From the IMG/VR virus record IMGVR_UViG_3300010399_000028, positions 1 through 36,496 of that record: DNA of 36,496 bases; one strand, written 5' to 3'. The position numbers and the translations under genes were made by a program. The notes below the pieces were generated by a model. That model was not told the origin of the DNA. It did no database searches and saw only the letters and a list, made by a program, of their open reading frames with translations. Positions 17,439 through 24,459 of the stretch are shown here, one piece after another (the stretch's first letter is position 1; each line of letters opens with the position of its first letter). The stretch comes from a virus.

Positions 17439-17574
17439 TTCTTTTTTAAATCCTTGTTAGTTTTATATTTGTTTTAAATATTCAAACATTATTTATCACA
17501 AAATAGCATCTATTAATAACATTTTTCACAAAAAAATAATACTTTTTCATAAATATTTTCATTTAATATTTTTT

Positions 17575-17646
17575 TTACAATATTTGTATTTCACGTGGTG
17601 TCTTTATAAAATACAATGCCACTATTTTCACAGGTAGTAACTTCAT
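17575..17646 (-). pseudogene. Possible remnant with lipase-like 33-bp segment
   Basis: Bases 17580-17612 match 19034-19066 in the lipase gene at 31 of 33 positions. In the lipase frame this encodes a 23-residue peptide starting MKLLPVKIVALYF and ending in TPREIQIL, against KPREIQI in the lipase. There is no good ribosome binding site. Other frames here (for example 17591-17692, 33 codons) are equally short. I read it as a duplicated fragment rather than a gene. Confidence 0.35.
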
Positions 17647-17676
17647 CTTTTAAACCATTCATTAATCCATTTTCAA

Positions 17677-18159
17677 TTAAGTAAATAAGCATTGTTTTCT
17701 TCGTTTTTGTTCGCATTTACAAGAGCAAGATTTTGTGTATTTACTTCTAGCATCGAATAATTTTCCACAAACACATTTTATTATTCTTTTTTTCCTATTT
17801 CCTTTATTCCATACTTTTCTTCCATTTTCTTTGAAACTATGTAAATGATTATAAGAATCAGTACACCACTCTAAATTAGATAATTTATTATCAGTTCTTA
17901 TTCCATTTTTATGATTTACGCTTCTACGCTGGCTCGGATTAGAAACAAAAGTAATCATCAATAATCTATGTATAGTAAAAACTTTATGTTTTTTATTCTT
18001 ATACAATGTAATTGTCATATATCCATTAGTGGATAATCTTGGTTTTAGAATTTTATATTTATAAAATCTACCATCTTCTCTAAAACGTGAGATCGACTTG
18101 ATTTCCCCTTTTTTGTTTATAAGATAAATTCCAGAATATCCATCTATATTTTTCCACAT
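17677..18159 (-). CDS. NUMOD4/HNH homing endonuclease
   Basis: 160 residues. The N-terminus WKNIDGYSGIYLINKKGEI is a NUMOD4 DNA-recognition motif. The middle is an HNH core (HRLLMITFV at 64-72, NHKNGIRTDN at 82-91, NLEWCT at 95-100, NHLHS). The C-terminus adds a Cys cluster (CVCGKLF ... CSCKC) that could bind zinc. Such enzymes nick or cut DNA at a specific site and spread themselves. It sits 2-3 bases after a small gene fragment (18162-18234) that it appears to interrupt. Confidence 0.85.
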   Translation of the reverse strand: MWKNIDGYSGIYLINKKGEIKSISRFREDGRFYKYKILKPRLSTNGYMTITLYKNKKHKVFTIHRLLMITFVSNPSQRRSVNHKNGIRTDNKLSNLEWCTDSYNHLHSFKENGRKVWNKGNRKKRIIKCVCGKLFDARSKYTKSCSCKCEQKRRKQCLFT

Positions 18160-18161
18160 AT

Positions 18162-18234
18162 TTATAACTTAACACCAAGAGATTTTAGTTTTTTTTGATA
18201 TCTCAAGAGAGCAAGTTTGATCTTCAATATTCAT
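18162..18234 (-). pseudogene. Interrupted small phage gene (CSLEISKK family)
   Basis: A strong ribosome binding site (AAGGAGATAGA) precedes ATG at 18234. The frame reads MNIEDQTCSLEISKK and then leaves its expected course at a run of eight A bases. One base fewer would continue KLKSLGVKL, a motif known from small phage proteins with a C-(S)LE(I/L)(A/S)KKLKELGV opening. The rest of such a protein is missing and the HNH gene begins at once. This suggests disruption by HNH insertion plus a frameshift. Confidence 0.55.
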
Positions 18235-18272
18235 TCTATCTCCTTAAATATCAATGTTCTTGTTTGATTCTT

Positions 18273-18488
18273 CTAAAACCAATGGAAACCATGAGCCATT
18301 AATCCAAATAGACCCCCGAAACCACCTAACATAATTAAAACAAGCCATCTGAAATCTGTTTTCATTTCTCTAAAACCATCTATCATTCTTTTTTCCATTC
18401 CCTCAAGAGTAGTTTCAACACGAGTCATTCTTTGTTCATATAACAAATCATATTTTGTGATTATCATTTGTTCTTCTTTAGTTGTCAT
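18273..18488 (-). CDS. Coiled-coil/transmembrane mini-protein
   Basis: 71 residues: a charged coiled-coil-like stretch (RMTRVETTLEGMEKRM), then DFRW and a hydrophobic Gly-rich membrane segment (about 49-68). The layout is the same as at 2304-2513, with a W just before the membrane. The start overlaps the end of the upstream 51-residue gene by 11 bases, so translation is coupled. It is likely an inner-membrane protein; holin or lysis-accessory roles are possible but unproven. Confidence 0.65.
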   Translation of the reverse strand: MTTKEEQMIITKYDLLYEQRMTRVETTLEGMEKRMIDGFREMKTDFRWLVLIMLGGFGGLFGLMAHGFHWF

Positions 18489-18633
18489 TTTTAATATCTC
18501 GTTTTTTATGTGAATTAAATTTATTGTAAATTAGTATAGCCATTCTCACGCAAAAAGATGTCAGGACAGATATGACAATTGCAACAGCCGCCAATAAAAC
18601 AAAAGTAATAACAGGATATAGACCTTCGGTCAT
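18478..18633 (-). CDS. 51-residue single-membrane-pass protein
   Basis: Starts MTEGLYPVITFVLLAAVAIV. A hydrophobic segment spans ~7-26, followed by a second weaker one and a basic Lys/Arg/Asp-rich tail. AAGAGGATAAAAAA precedes ATG. It overlaps the upstream 37-residue gene by 4 bases (ATGA) and the downstream one by 11 bases. The tight overlap and size resemble phage lysis cassettes such as holin/antiholin pairs, which is inference. Confidence 0.6.
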   Translation of the reverse strand: MTEGLYPVITFVLLAAVAIVISVLTSFCVRMAILIYNKFNSHKKRDIKNDN

Positions 18634-18743
18634 TTTTTTATCCTCTTTTTAAGGCAGCAATTTATCTCATAAATAACCGTAACAATAACAGTAATAATCA
18701 CAACAGGCCAAAAAAAGGATATCGCCGTAATAAGAGCAATCAT
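18630..18743 (-). CDS. 37-residue membrane protein after lipase
   Basis: Encodes MIALITAISFFWPVVIITVI followed by VTVIYEINCCLKKRIKK: one long membrane helix with a basic, Cys-containing tail. It starts 3 bases after the lipase stop and overlaps the next gene by 4 bases. A positive tail suggests N-out/C-in insertion. No family is recognised. Its coupling to the lipase gene suggests a shared job at the membrane. Confidence 0.55.
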   Translation of the reverse strand: MIALITAISFFWPVVIITVIVTVIYEINCCLKKRIKK

Positions 18744-18746
18744 AAA

Positions 18747-20159
18747 TTATCTGCCTAATTTTAATTGTGATGGAGCAGGAAGCAAACTAGCATTTTCTGT
18801 ATGAGATGAATTATAAAACATAAGACTAGAGTTATTACCTTTCCAATAGTTCGTATTGCTTTTCGGAAAATAAGAAGGACACTCGCTTACAACTTCCTTT
18901 GCCTGATTAGATATTAACTTGATCGTGCTATCTAGAGCATAATCTATTAAAGAACTACCATAATCTGCTAAACCTGACATTGTATTGCTTAGCCAAGAAA
19001 ACATTATATTTGGTTGAATACTATCAGCACTCGATATTTGTATTTCACGTGGTTTCTTCATAAAATTATTATCTTCAGATGAAATATAATTATGGTTTTG
19101 ATGTAATTGAGAAAATAAATATTGTTGAAATTGAAGTCTATCATTGTATTTTGTCATAACATTATCAACATTTGATTCCCAACAAATTGCAGAATATTTA
19201 AACCAATAGTCGCTTCTTTTATTAAAGTTTAAATAGGCTTTATAGCCGGCTGCTCCAAAATCACCAAAAGGACTCGAATCTTTTATAATAGTCGTTCCTC
19301 CGCTGGTAATAGAATAATCTATTCTTTCCATGCTATGTTGGTTTTCAATTGAATAAACACTTAGATAATATAAGTTACGATAACAGCTTTGAGGGAGTGT
19401 AGTCGGCGGAGAAGGTGAGCTTTGTGCATCAGTATAATAGTTCATTATACGATAAACATCTCCCCATTGTTCATTCCAGGTATTAATAATATTAACATCT
19501 GCTTGTATATTATTTACCCATTGTTTTAAACCATTTACTATCACATACGCTAGGTCTTCACTTCTACCCAATGATTGTAGATATTTACGAGATATTTCTA
19601 AAGATCCAGGATTATCAAAGGTTATACATTGTACTCTTCCGCCAGGTTTTTCCATTGAGGCAAAGATATTGCTTGCAATAATTGCGCCTAATGAATGTCC
19701 CGTTATGTAGATAGGAACATTTTCAAATGATTGTCCCACTTCCTTGTCATGCCATGTTTTTATTCTCTCTATTTCATCTTTAACATATTGATTAGCCCTT
19801 ATCATTTGCATAGGAATTTTATTAAATGCTACGCCAATATCGGCTATTATATCGTATATATCAGAAGGAACTGTTCCTCTAAATACAATTGCCCATGCTT
19901 TTATCTTTCCGTCTATTAATTGGTATACGAATGATCCCATAAAACCTAAACTATCTTGTCTTGGATCGGAAGTATCAGATTTATAAGTAAACCAATAATG
20001 CCAGTCACTTGGTAACATAGATACATCAGGTGTATAGATAGCTAAAGATATTCTTGATAAATCTTCTGCTATTTGTCTTTCAACAGGTAGTTCTATCTGA
20101 GGCTCGCCTTTAATTGGCGATAGAATACTTTCTTTTAATTTACCTAAAAACTTAACCAT
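18747..20159 (-). CDS. Class 3 lipase-like alpha/beta hydrolase
   Basis: 470 residues. The lipase core is clear: IVFRGT at 91-96 (oxyanion side), GHSLG at 154-158 with nucleophile Ser156, FDNPGS at 181-186, an INTWNEQWGDVYRI segment near 225-238 and QHSMERI with candidate catalytic His275. These match the class 3 lipase fold, which cleaves acyl esters of lipids. No signal peptide is visible, so it may act inside the cell or leave at lysis. The last ~170 residues are unassigned. It heads a run of overlapping membrane mini-genes. Lipases are uncommon in tailed-phage genomes. Confidence 0.82.
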   Translation of the reverse strand: MVKFLGKLKESILSPIKGEPQIELPVERQIAEDLSRISLAIYTPDVSMLPSDWHYWFTYKSDTSDPRQDSLGFMGSFVYQLIDGKIKAWAIVFRGTVPSDIYDIIADIGVAFNKIPMQMIRANQYVKDEIERIKTWHDKEVGQSFENVPIYITGHSLGAIIASNIFASMEKPGGRVQCITFDNPGSLEISRKYLQSLGRSEDLAYVIVNGLKQWVNNIQADVNIINTWNEQWGDVYRIMNYYTDAQSSPSPPTTLPQSCYRNLYYLSVYSIENQHSMERIDYSITSGGTTIIKDSSPFGDFGAAGYKAYLNFNKRSDYWFKYSAICWESNVDNVMTKYNDRLQFQQYLFSQLHQNHNYISSEDNNFMKKPREIQISSADSIQPNIMFSWLSNTMSGLADYGSSLIDYALDSTIKLISNQAKEVVSECPSYFPKSNTNYWKGNNSSLMFYNSSHTENASLLPAPSQLKLGR

Positions 20160-20176
20160 TATTTATTTCCTTTCTA

Positions 20177-20473
20177 TTAATGTAACTTCTGCACTAATTG
20201 AACATTAAGTTCTTTAGTGAAAAGATCTTTTAACTTATCTATATTTATATCTTTTCCTGTCTTCGCCATAGTAAATGATTTTATCCATCTTAAAAGGTTA
20301 GCGTCACAAGTTGCCATCGAACATACAAATAAATTGATTATGATATTGAGAGATATTTCAGGTTGTTCTTTAATCTGTTTAATAAATCTTTTAATTGCAT
20401 AATTAAAGATAGGTTGTGAAATTGAACGGACCATCTGAATCATTTCCTGTTCGGTAAGATCTTTTTCATTCAT
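20177..20473 (-). CDS. 98-residue helical protein
   Basis: Start chosen at the ATG that overlaps the upstream stop (ATGA); the longer frame would need a TTG. It begins MNEKDLTEQEMIQMVRSISQ. A moderately hydrophobic stretch with two Cys (NLFVCSMATCDANLLRW) lies near the middle. No known family. It sits between the Tad2-like gene and the lipase, close enough to be co-transcribed with both. Confidence 0.65.
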   Translation of the reverse strand: MNEKDLTEQEMIQMVRSISQPIFNYAIKRFIKQIKEQPEISLNIIINLFVCSMATCDANLLRWIKSFTMAKTGKDINIDKLKDLFTKELNVQLVQKLH

Positions 20474-20847
20474 GAAAGAGAAATCCAATCTTCGGCAATA
20501 AATGCATCAAAGGGCGGAATAAAAGAATAAGGTTCCATAGAGTTCAGGACAATAGCTTTAGAGTCTTGATCGTAATGAATATATTTCTCCGACCAATCTT
20601 TGAGCCAAGCTTTCTTACCTTTTTGTAAGAAGAGAATAATATCATAAAACTTAAATTCAACTTCTTCACCATCTATAATCCAACCATCTGAGATCATAAT
20701 ATCTTCATTGTAAGCATATATTTCAGCATGTGGTTGATAAGTCTTTACATCATTGCCGTCTATTTTAAAGTAAATAGCGCCAACCCATGATTGACGAGTG
20801 ACTCTATCCCCTTTTTGCAACAATTCCATAGCTTCATTGAATTTCAT
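20470..20847 (-). CDS. Tandem Tad2-like (DUF2829-type) protein
   Basis: 125 residues. The first half opens MKFNEAMELLQKGDRVTRQSW, close to the DUF2829 opening (M-F-EAL--L--G--V-R-GW). The second half repeats a shortened version (FYDIILFLQKGKKAWLKDW) and ends in FIAEDWISL, the usual end of the domain. DUF2829 includes Tad2, which binds the cyclic ADP-ribose-type signal of Thoeris defence. If the relation holds, this would be an anti-defence sponge with two domains in one chain. The similarity is visible; signal binding is inference. Confidence 0.6.
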   Translation of the reverse strand: MKFNEAMELLQKGDRVTRQSWVGAIYFKIDGNDVKTYQPHAEIYAYNEDIMISDGWIIDGEEVEFKFYDIILFLQKGKKAWLKDWSEKYIHYDQDSKAIVLNSMEPYSFIPPFDAFIAEDWISLS

Positions 20848-20859
20848 GTTAGTCCCTAT

Positions 20860-21138
20860 TTACTCAGCAAACATTTCATTGATGATAGTTTCAAATTGTT
20901 CCTTTCGGCGCTTTACTAAATCAAGATCATCTAAGGCTTCAATTAACTCATCAAAAGGTATTGGGTATTTGGAAGCGTACTCTTGAATCTTTTGTTCTTT
21001 CTCAGCAATCATGCTTTCAATCTTACAAATTTCAAGCTCAGCCTTTTTGCGCATCTCTTTAGAACGTAATGGGGCCATGGCTTCGTTAATCTTTTCCTTG
21101 GCTAACACGAGCAACTCTCTGTATTTGATTAATGCCAT
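20860..21138 (-). CDS. 92-residue helical coiled-coil protein
   Basis: Starts MALIKYRELLVLAKEKINEA after AAGGAGATAAACAAC. It is almost entirely charged helix with heptad-like Leu/Ile spacing. There is no cysteine motif apart from a single Cys, and no membrane segment. It lies between the Tad2-like gene and a Gly/Gln-rich gene in the early minus-strand cluster. Function not recognised. Confidence 0.7.
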   Translation of the reverse strand: MALIKYRELLVLAKEKINEAMAPLRSKEMRKKAELEICKIESMIAEKEQKIQEYASKYPIPFDELIEALDDLDLVKRRKEQFETIINEMFAE

Positions 21139-21143
21139 GTTGT

Positions 21144-21419
21144 TTATCTCCTTAGTAGTAAAAGTTTTTTGTTGAGTTTAGGTTTTGATGGCGGGACAGA
21201 GATTCCTATGCCACCATTTGAGACTACTATTGCCCCTGAATCTGGGACGCTGATGGTAACTGCTTGCTGTTGAGCGCCGCTCATTTGGCGAAGCATTTGA
21301 TGGTATTGGTCATTATTCATATTCTGTTGCCCTCTCATAATATGATGACATTGAGCAGAAGAGCACAGGTGGCAATAGCCATGCCCTCCAATTCCAAAGC
21401 CTAATCCCGTTAGTGACAT
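21144..21419 (-). CDS. 91-residue Gly/Gln-rich protein with Cys/His cluster
   Basis: The start at 21419 is preferred because TTTTAGGGAGGTC sits 4-5 bases before tandem ATG codons. The N-terminal part contains GGHGYCHLCSSAQCHH, a Cys/His cluster able to bind metal. A Gln-rich and then a Val/Ser/Gly-rich part follow, with a basic end (KLNKKLLLLRR). No family is known to me. Confidence 0.55.
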   Translation of the reverse strand: MSLTGLGFGIGGHGYCHLCSSAQCHHIMRGQQNMNNDQYHQMLRQMSGAQQQAVTISVPDSGAIVVSNGGIGISVPPSKPKLNKKLLLLRR

Positions 21420-21429
21420 CATGACCTCC

Positions 21430-21639
21430 CTAAAATTCTTTTGGACGTGGGAAGATTTCATTCCCAACCTCTCTGGTTAGCCTACTCGGGTGTAAAGTCC
21501 GGCAATACCGCTCGAGAAATACATCCATACTGTAGACCTCGCCTAACGGCAAAATCAGAGACTCTTCGATCATGCGCCTGAATCGGTTGCCCTTGCGGGT
21601 ACTAGAACGGCCTACATGTCTTTTTGAGCTTCCGTCCAA
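21430..21639 (-). CDS. 69-residue basic protein, start uncertain
   Basis: This frame has a base composition distinctly richer in GC than its neighbours. It reads SSTRKGNRFRRMIEESLILP ... LERYCRTLHPSRL ... FPRPKEF. The first start is a TTG with no good binding site; an ATG at about 21573 (MIEESLIL) is an alternative. A C-terminal helical part may follow a basic DNA- or RNA-binding start. Function unknown. It is likely the first gene of its sub-cluster. Confidence 0.45.
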   Translation of the reverse strand: MDGSSKRHVGRSSTRKGNRFRRMIEESLILPLGEVYSMDVFLERYCRTLHPSRLTREVGNEIFPRPKEF

Positions 21640-21766
21640 ACTTGGTGGCCTATTTTCCCTTCTCTATTTTTATAAGTTCACGTTACGAACATGCCAGGGC
21701 TATCATAAAAATTGAGTAAAGTATCGTCGGCCATAACTCTTTAATGTTGATACCAAGTGTAGATCA

Positions 21767-21877
21767 TTATAAAATTTCATACTTATTGCAATAGACATCT
21801 AATGCCCAGAAAAACAGAAACAGAAATATAATATTAAACATTAGCCCTACCTCTTTACATTTATGGTGGCCTGTCAT
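21767..21877 (-). CDS. 36-residue membrane mini-protein
   Basis: AAAAGGGGAATT precedes ATG. The peptide starts MTGHHKCKEVGLMFN, continues with a hydrophobic helix (IIFLFLFFWALDVY) and ends in NKYEIL. A single membrane pass with His/Cys at the N-terminal side. It lies in a gap of 320 bases between longer genes. Short length keeps confidence modest. Confidence 0.45.
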   Translation of the reverse strand: MTGHHKCKEVGLMFNIIFLFLFFWALDVYCNKYEIL

Positions 21878-21959
21878 AATTCCCCTTTTGAAGCTAAGCC
21901 GATGACTACACTGCCACCATGTTTTGTTATATATACATTTTTATTTATTTTGTAAAGTC

Positions 21960-22412
21960 CTAAAATGGAATATCGGCATTATTGTCAAACTCATCTTTTA
22001 TGGCCTCTGTAAGTTTTGCTGTTGTCCCTTCAGACTTAATATAGTCCTTAACCATATTTTTAGGAGCGTACATCCCACCATTCGGATTAGGTTTACTTTC
22101 TTCTAGACCAAGCTCAAGCTTACCGGCTCTGCCAGGACAATCTGATGCTCTGAGTTCACCGGATTCATACTTTTCAGTCAATCCTGTTGCATCACAAAAG
22201 TGTCTAAGCTTAAAAGCCATGGCTTCGAGGACATAATCAAAGATTAATCGTTCACGTCCCATATTGTCCCAAATCTTCATCTTCAGTTTAATCATCTCAT
22301 TACCGGACTTGGCAACTTGGTCAAGAGCTTCTATAACCTGGAAAGAATATTCTCCAGGTTCAACCAAGGCCATGGTTTGTATTTCTTGTTCTGTTTTAGG
22401 TGTGAATCTCAT
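21960..22412 (-). CDS. DUF669-like protein with SSB-type C-terminal tip
   Basis: 150 residues. The pattern VEPGEYSFQVIEALDQVAKS followed by GNEMIKLKMKIWD is typical of the phage DUF669 group of likely single-strand DNA-binding proteins. A Lys-rich linker ends in the acidic tip DNNADIPF, close to the DDDIPF tip of bacterial SSB, which recruits repair and replication proteins. The start overlaps the upstream ATPase stop by 4 bases (ATGA). It probably coats phage single-stranded DNA and works with that ATPase. Confidence 0.72.
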   Translation of the reverse strand: MRFTPKTEQEIQTMALVEPGEYSFQVIEALDQVAKSGNEMIKLKMKIWDNMGRERLIFDYVLEAMAFKLRHFCDATGLTEKYESGELRASDCPGRAGKLELGLEESKPNPNGGMYAPKNMVKDYIKSEGTTAKLTEAIKDEFDNNADIPF

Positions 22413-23266
22413 TGGTTATCTCCTTGTGGTTTGATTTTGTTTTCCATAAAAGTGATACATTTCTCGATTAGAACTGCAGACATCTCATCAAAAGATATAG
22501 CATTAGCCTTATCTAACCACTTTTGTACTAATTCTTGAGGCTCTTTGAATATCTCAATGAGGTGCTTTAGATGATCTATCTGTTCTTTAGTTGCTAAAAC
22601 TTCAGCGACAGCACTACGTTCTAAGACTTCACGACCATAACGGTTAGCTATCTCATCATAAGAAAAGGGGAACTGTTCACCATCAGGGAAGGATTCTATA
22701 CGGGACTTCTTGATAAGGCCGACTCTTTCTTTGCCACGCTTTTGTATTTCAAAGACCAGATCAAAGAGGTAATCAAGTTTTTTATAGCAATCAAAAGTCT
22801 GTCCCAAGACTGCTAGGTTTTGCCCATATTCATTCCTAGCATGGCTGGTTATGATAACATTCATATCTAGTCTCAATAAAAGACTAAGTAAATGTTTTAT
22901 TTTTTTATTTGCTTCGCTATAATGCCGACCAAATTCAGTGCCATTCTTTATGGCTGACTTATCTAATAGGTCATTGTATAAAGTGGTCAAAGGATCGATG
23001 ATAAGAGTTTTATATTCATGCTTCTCGGTGAGAAGAGTTTTTACTTCATGAACTAACTCATCAAAGTCTGTTGTTTGGAAGACCACACCACCTGAGTTTT
23101 GCAATAACTTTATGTACTGATCATTCTCGGCACCTTTTTCCGTGTCGATCAGATATGGCTTAGGGAAACTTATAGCGGCTGTGGTCTTACCTACCCCAGC
23201 TCCACCATAAAATAATGCCTTAAGCCTTTTTTGTATTGTCTCTGGTTTTACTGCTCGTAATGCCAT
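22409..23266 (-). CDS. RecA-like AAA ATPase (Sak4-type recombination protein)
   Basis: 285 residues. Walker A is GGAGVGKTT at 21-29 and Walker B is TLIIDPLT at 87-94. A polar SITSHAR-type sensor (IITSHARNE) lies at 138-145. Length and layout match the phage AAA_24/Sak4 group, which anneals single-stranded DNA or promotes strand exchange with an SSB partner encoded next door. Here that partner is the overlapping gene downstream. The ATG has AAAAGAGGTGTAAC before it. Confidence 0.8.
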   Translation of the reverse strand: MALRAVKPETIQKRLKALFYGGAGVGKTTAAISFPKPYLIDTEKGAENDQYIKLLQNSGGVVFQTTDFDELVHEVKTLLTEKHEYKTLIIDPLTTLYNDLLDKSAIKNGTEFGRHYSEANKKIKHLLSLLLRLDMNVIITSHARNEYGQNLAVLGQTFDCYKKLDYLFDLVFEIQKRGKERVGLIKKSRIESFPDGEQFPFSYDEIANRYGREVLERSAVAEVLATKEQIDHLKHLIEIFKEPQELVQKWLDKANAISFDEMSAVLIEKCITFMENKIKPQGDNQ

Positions 23267-23286
23267 GTTACACCTCTTTTATTTAG

Positions 23287-23388
23287 TTATAGTTTGCCCG
23301 CAATAATCTGATCAGTTAGTACAATTAAGTTTGCATAAATTAAAGCTGTCACAATAATTATGCCGATTATGTTTTTGATTATGACCAT
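23287..23388 (-). CDS. 33-residue membrane mini-protein
   Basis: GAGGTGGATC precedes ATG. The peptide MVIIKNIIGIIIVTALIYAN is a single membrane helix with a short polar end (TDQIIAGKL). It overlaps the end of the upstream gene by 10 bases. Similar small membrane frames recur in this genome, which raises the chance that it is real. Confidence 0.5.
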   Translation of the reverse strand: MVIIKNIIGIIIVTALIYANLIVLTDQIIAGKL

Positions 23389-23894
23389 GATCCACCTCGC
23401 ACAAAGCCTGTATCTTCTAAAGGGTAAAGGAGATCTCTGTCAGCGTTATATTCATAAACGGCAACTTCTAAGAGCTCCGCCATTTTGCCTTTGACATAAC
23501 TAGTAACACCGTTACACCAGGCATTTACAAACTCAATCTCTTCATCTTTATCGGTAGTATTTTTTAGAAAGCGTAATAAGGCAGGAAGCATGGTTTTCTT
23601 ATAGGCGTCATTATCAGGACCATTGGCTTCATGAGCATAAGCTTCATCCTCAACCATAATGAGACTGGCAAGTTCATGTAGGGTAAAGTCAGATATATCA
23701 TTCAGATGGATAGTGTATTGTTTTATATCTTTGTCGAATTTTGCGTAGTTAGATACAATGTCACTAACAAAATCTTTGATAGGATTGCGGCTCATTTTAG
23801 TCACTCCATTGACTATGGGTAGTAGTGGCACACCTTTCCTTGGTGTTACTTCTTGCTTTACAGTAAAACTTTGATATAGACTCTTCATGTTCAT
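23379..23894 (-). CDS. 171-residue hypothetical early protein
   Basis: Starts MNMKSLYQSFTVKQEV after AAGGAGTCAA (a second ATG three codons in is an alternative). It is mostly helical and acidic, with a central LHELASLIMVEDEAYAHEA segment and a C-terminal GFVRGGSWS. No motif is recognised. Its position just upstream of the Sak4-like and DUF669-like genes suggests a DNA-metabolism role, by neighbourhood only. Confidence 0.7.
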   Translation of the reverse strand: MNMKSLYQSFTVKQEVTPRKGVPLLPIVNGVTKMSRNPIKDFVSDIVSNYAKFDKDIKQYTIHLNDISDFTLHELASLIMVEDEAYAHEANGPDNDAYKKTMLPALLRFLKNTTDKDEEIEFVNAWCNGVTSYVKGKMAELLEVAVYEYNADRDLLYPLEDTGFVRGGSWS

Positions 23895-23925
23895 TTGACT
23901 CCTTAGTCGGGGTTTTTAATGTTCA

Positions 23926-23953
23926 GTGAAGGCGGGTTACAGCCCGCTTTCAC
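23926..23953. terminator. Strong hairpin between RHH gene and 23379-23894 gene
   Basis: GTGAAGGCGGG pairs with CCCGCTTTCAC (11 pairs including one G-T) around TTACAG. On the minus strand it follows the ribbon-helix-helix stop and is followed by TTAAAAA after some bases. It is a partial terminator or processing site that would reduce read-through into the downstream genes. Confidence 0.5.
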
Positions 23954-23965
23954 ACCTTATACATA

Positions 23966-24139
23966 TTAAGTATTTACTTCTGGTACATTAACTTCATACT
24001 TTTTACTACTGATTGACCTTTCTAAAATATCCCTTACTACATCCTGTAAGGTTATATCTTTGTTTACAGATATAATTTTTAATTTCTTCCATACTTCATG
24101 TGGTACTTCTATATTTATGTTCTTAGTATCTTTTGCCAT
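23966..24139 (-). CDS. 57-residue ribbon-helix-helix-like regulator
   Basis: MAKDTKNINIEVPHEVWKKL starts with a likely beta strand (NINIEVP) followed by two helices (EVWKKLKIISVNKD and LQDVVRDILERSI), the CopG/Arc-type plan. AAGGACATAAA precedes the ATG. Such dimers bind short operators in the major groove. Placed among early genes, it may control them. Confidence 0.6.
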   Translation of the reverse strand: MAKDTKNINIEVPHEVWKKLKIISVNKDITLQDVVRDILERSISSKKYEVNVPEVNT

Positions 24140-24203
24140 TTTATGTCCTTAGTTGTTTATCAGTGTTATTTATATAACTTACATAAATAATATAAGTTAT
24201 GAA

Positions 24204-24389
24204 CTATATAACTTTAGTGCCACTGTTTGTCAACTCTTTTTTATCATATTTTTGCTTGGCTAAAAGAAGCGTGGATATAATATAACTATTCATAGAAGTA
24301 TCATTTTCAGCAGCTATCTTTTTTAAGAAAAGCCATAATTCTCGAGACATTCTCATGTTGAAGCACTTCATTTTTATGATATTGCTCAT
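24204..24389 (-). CDS. Arc-like ribbon-helix-helix repressor
   Basis: 61 residues. KCFNMRMSRELWLFLKKIAA followed by ENDTSMNSYIISTLLL parallels P22 Arc (beta strand FNLRWPRE, helix, EN-x-S-NSEI turn, second helix). AAAGGATTG precedes its ATG. Arc represses early promoters by binding as paired dimers. Here it is probably a regulator of the phage early region; the target site is unknown. Confidence 0.72.
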   Translation of the reverse strand: MSNIIKMKCFNMRMSRELWLFLKKIAAENDTSMNSYIISTLLLAKQKYDKKELTNSGTKVI

Positions 24390-24459
24390 TTAACAATCCT
24401 TTAACTTTGGTTTATTGGTATATTGGTGCTATCATATCAAATGTTAATACAAATGTAAA

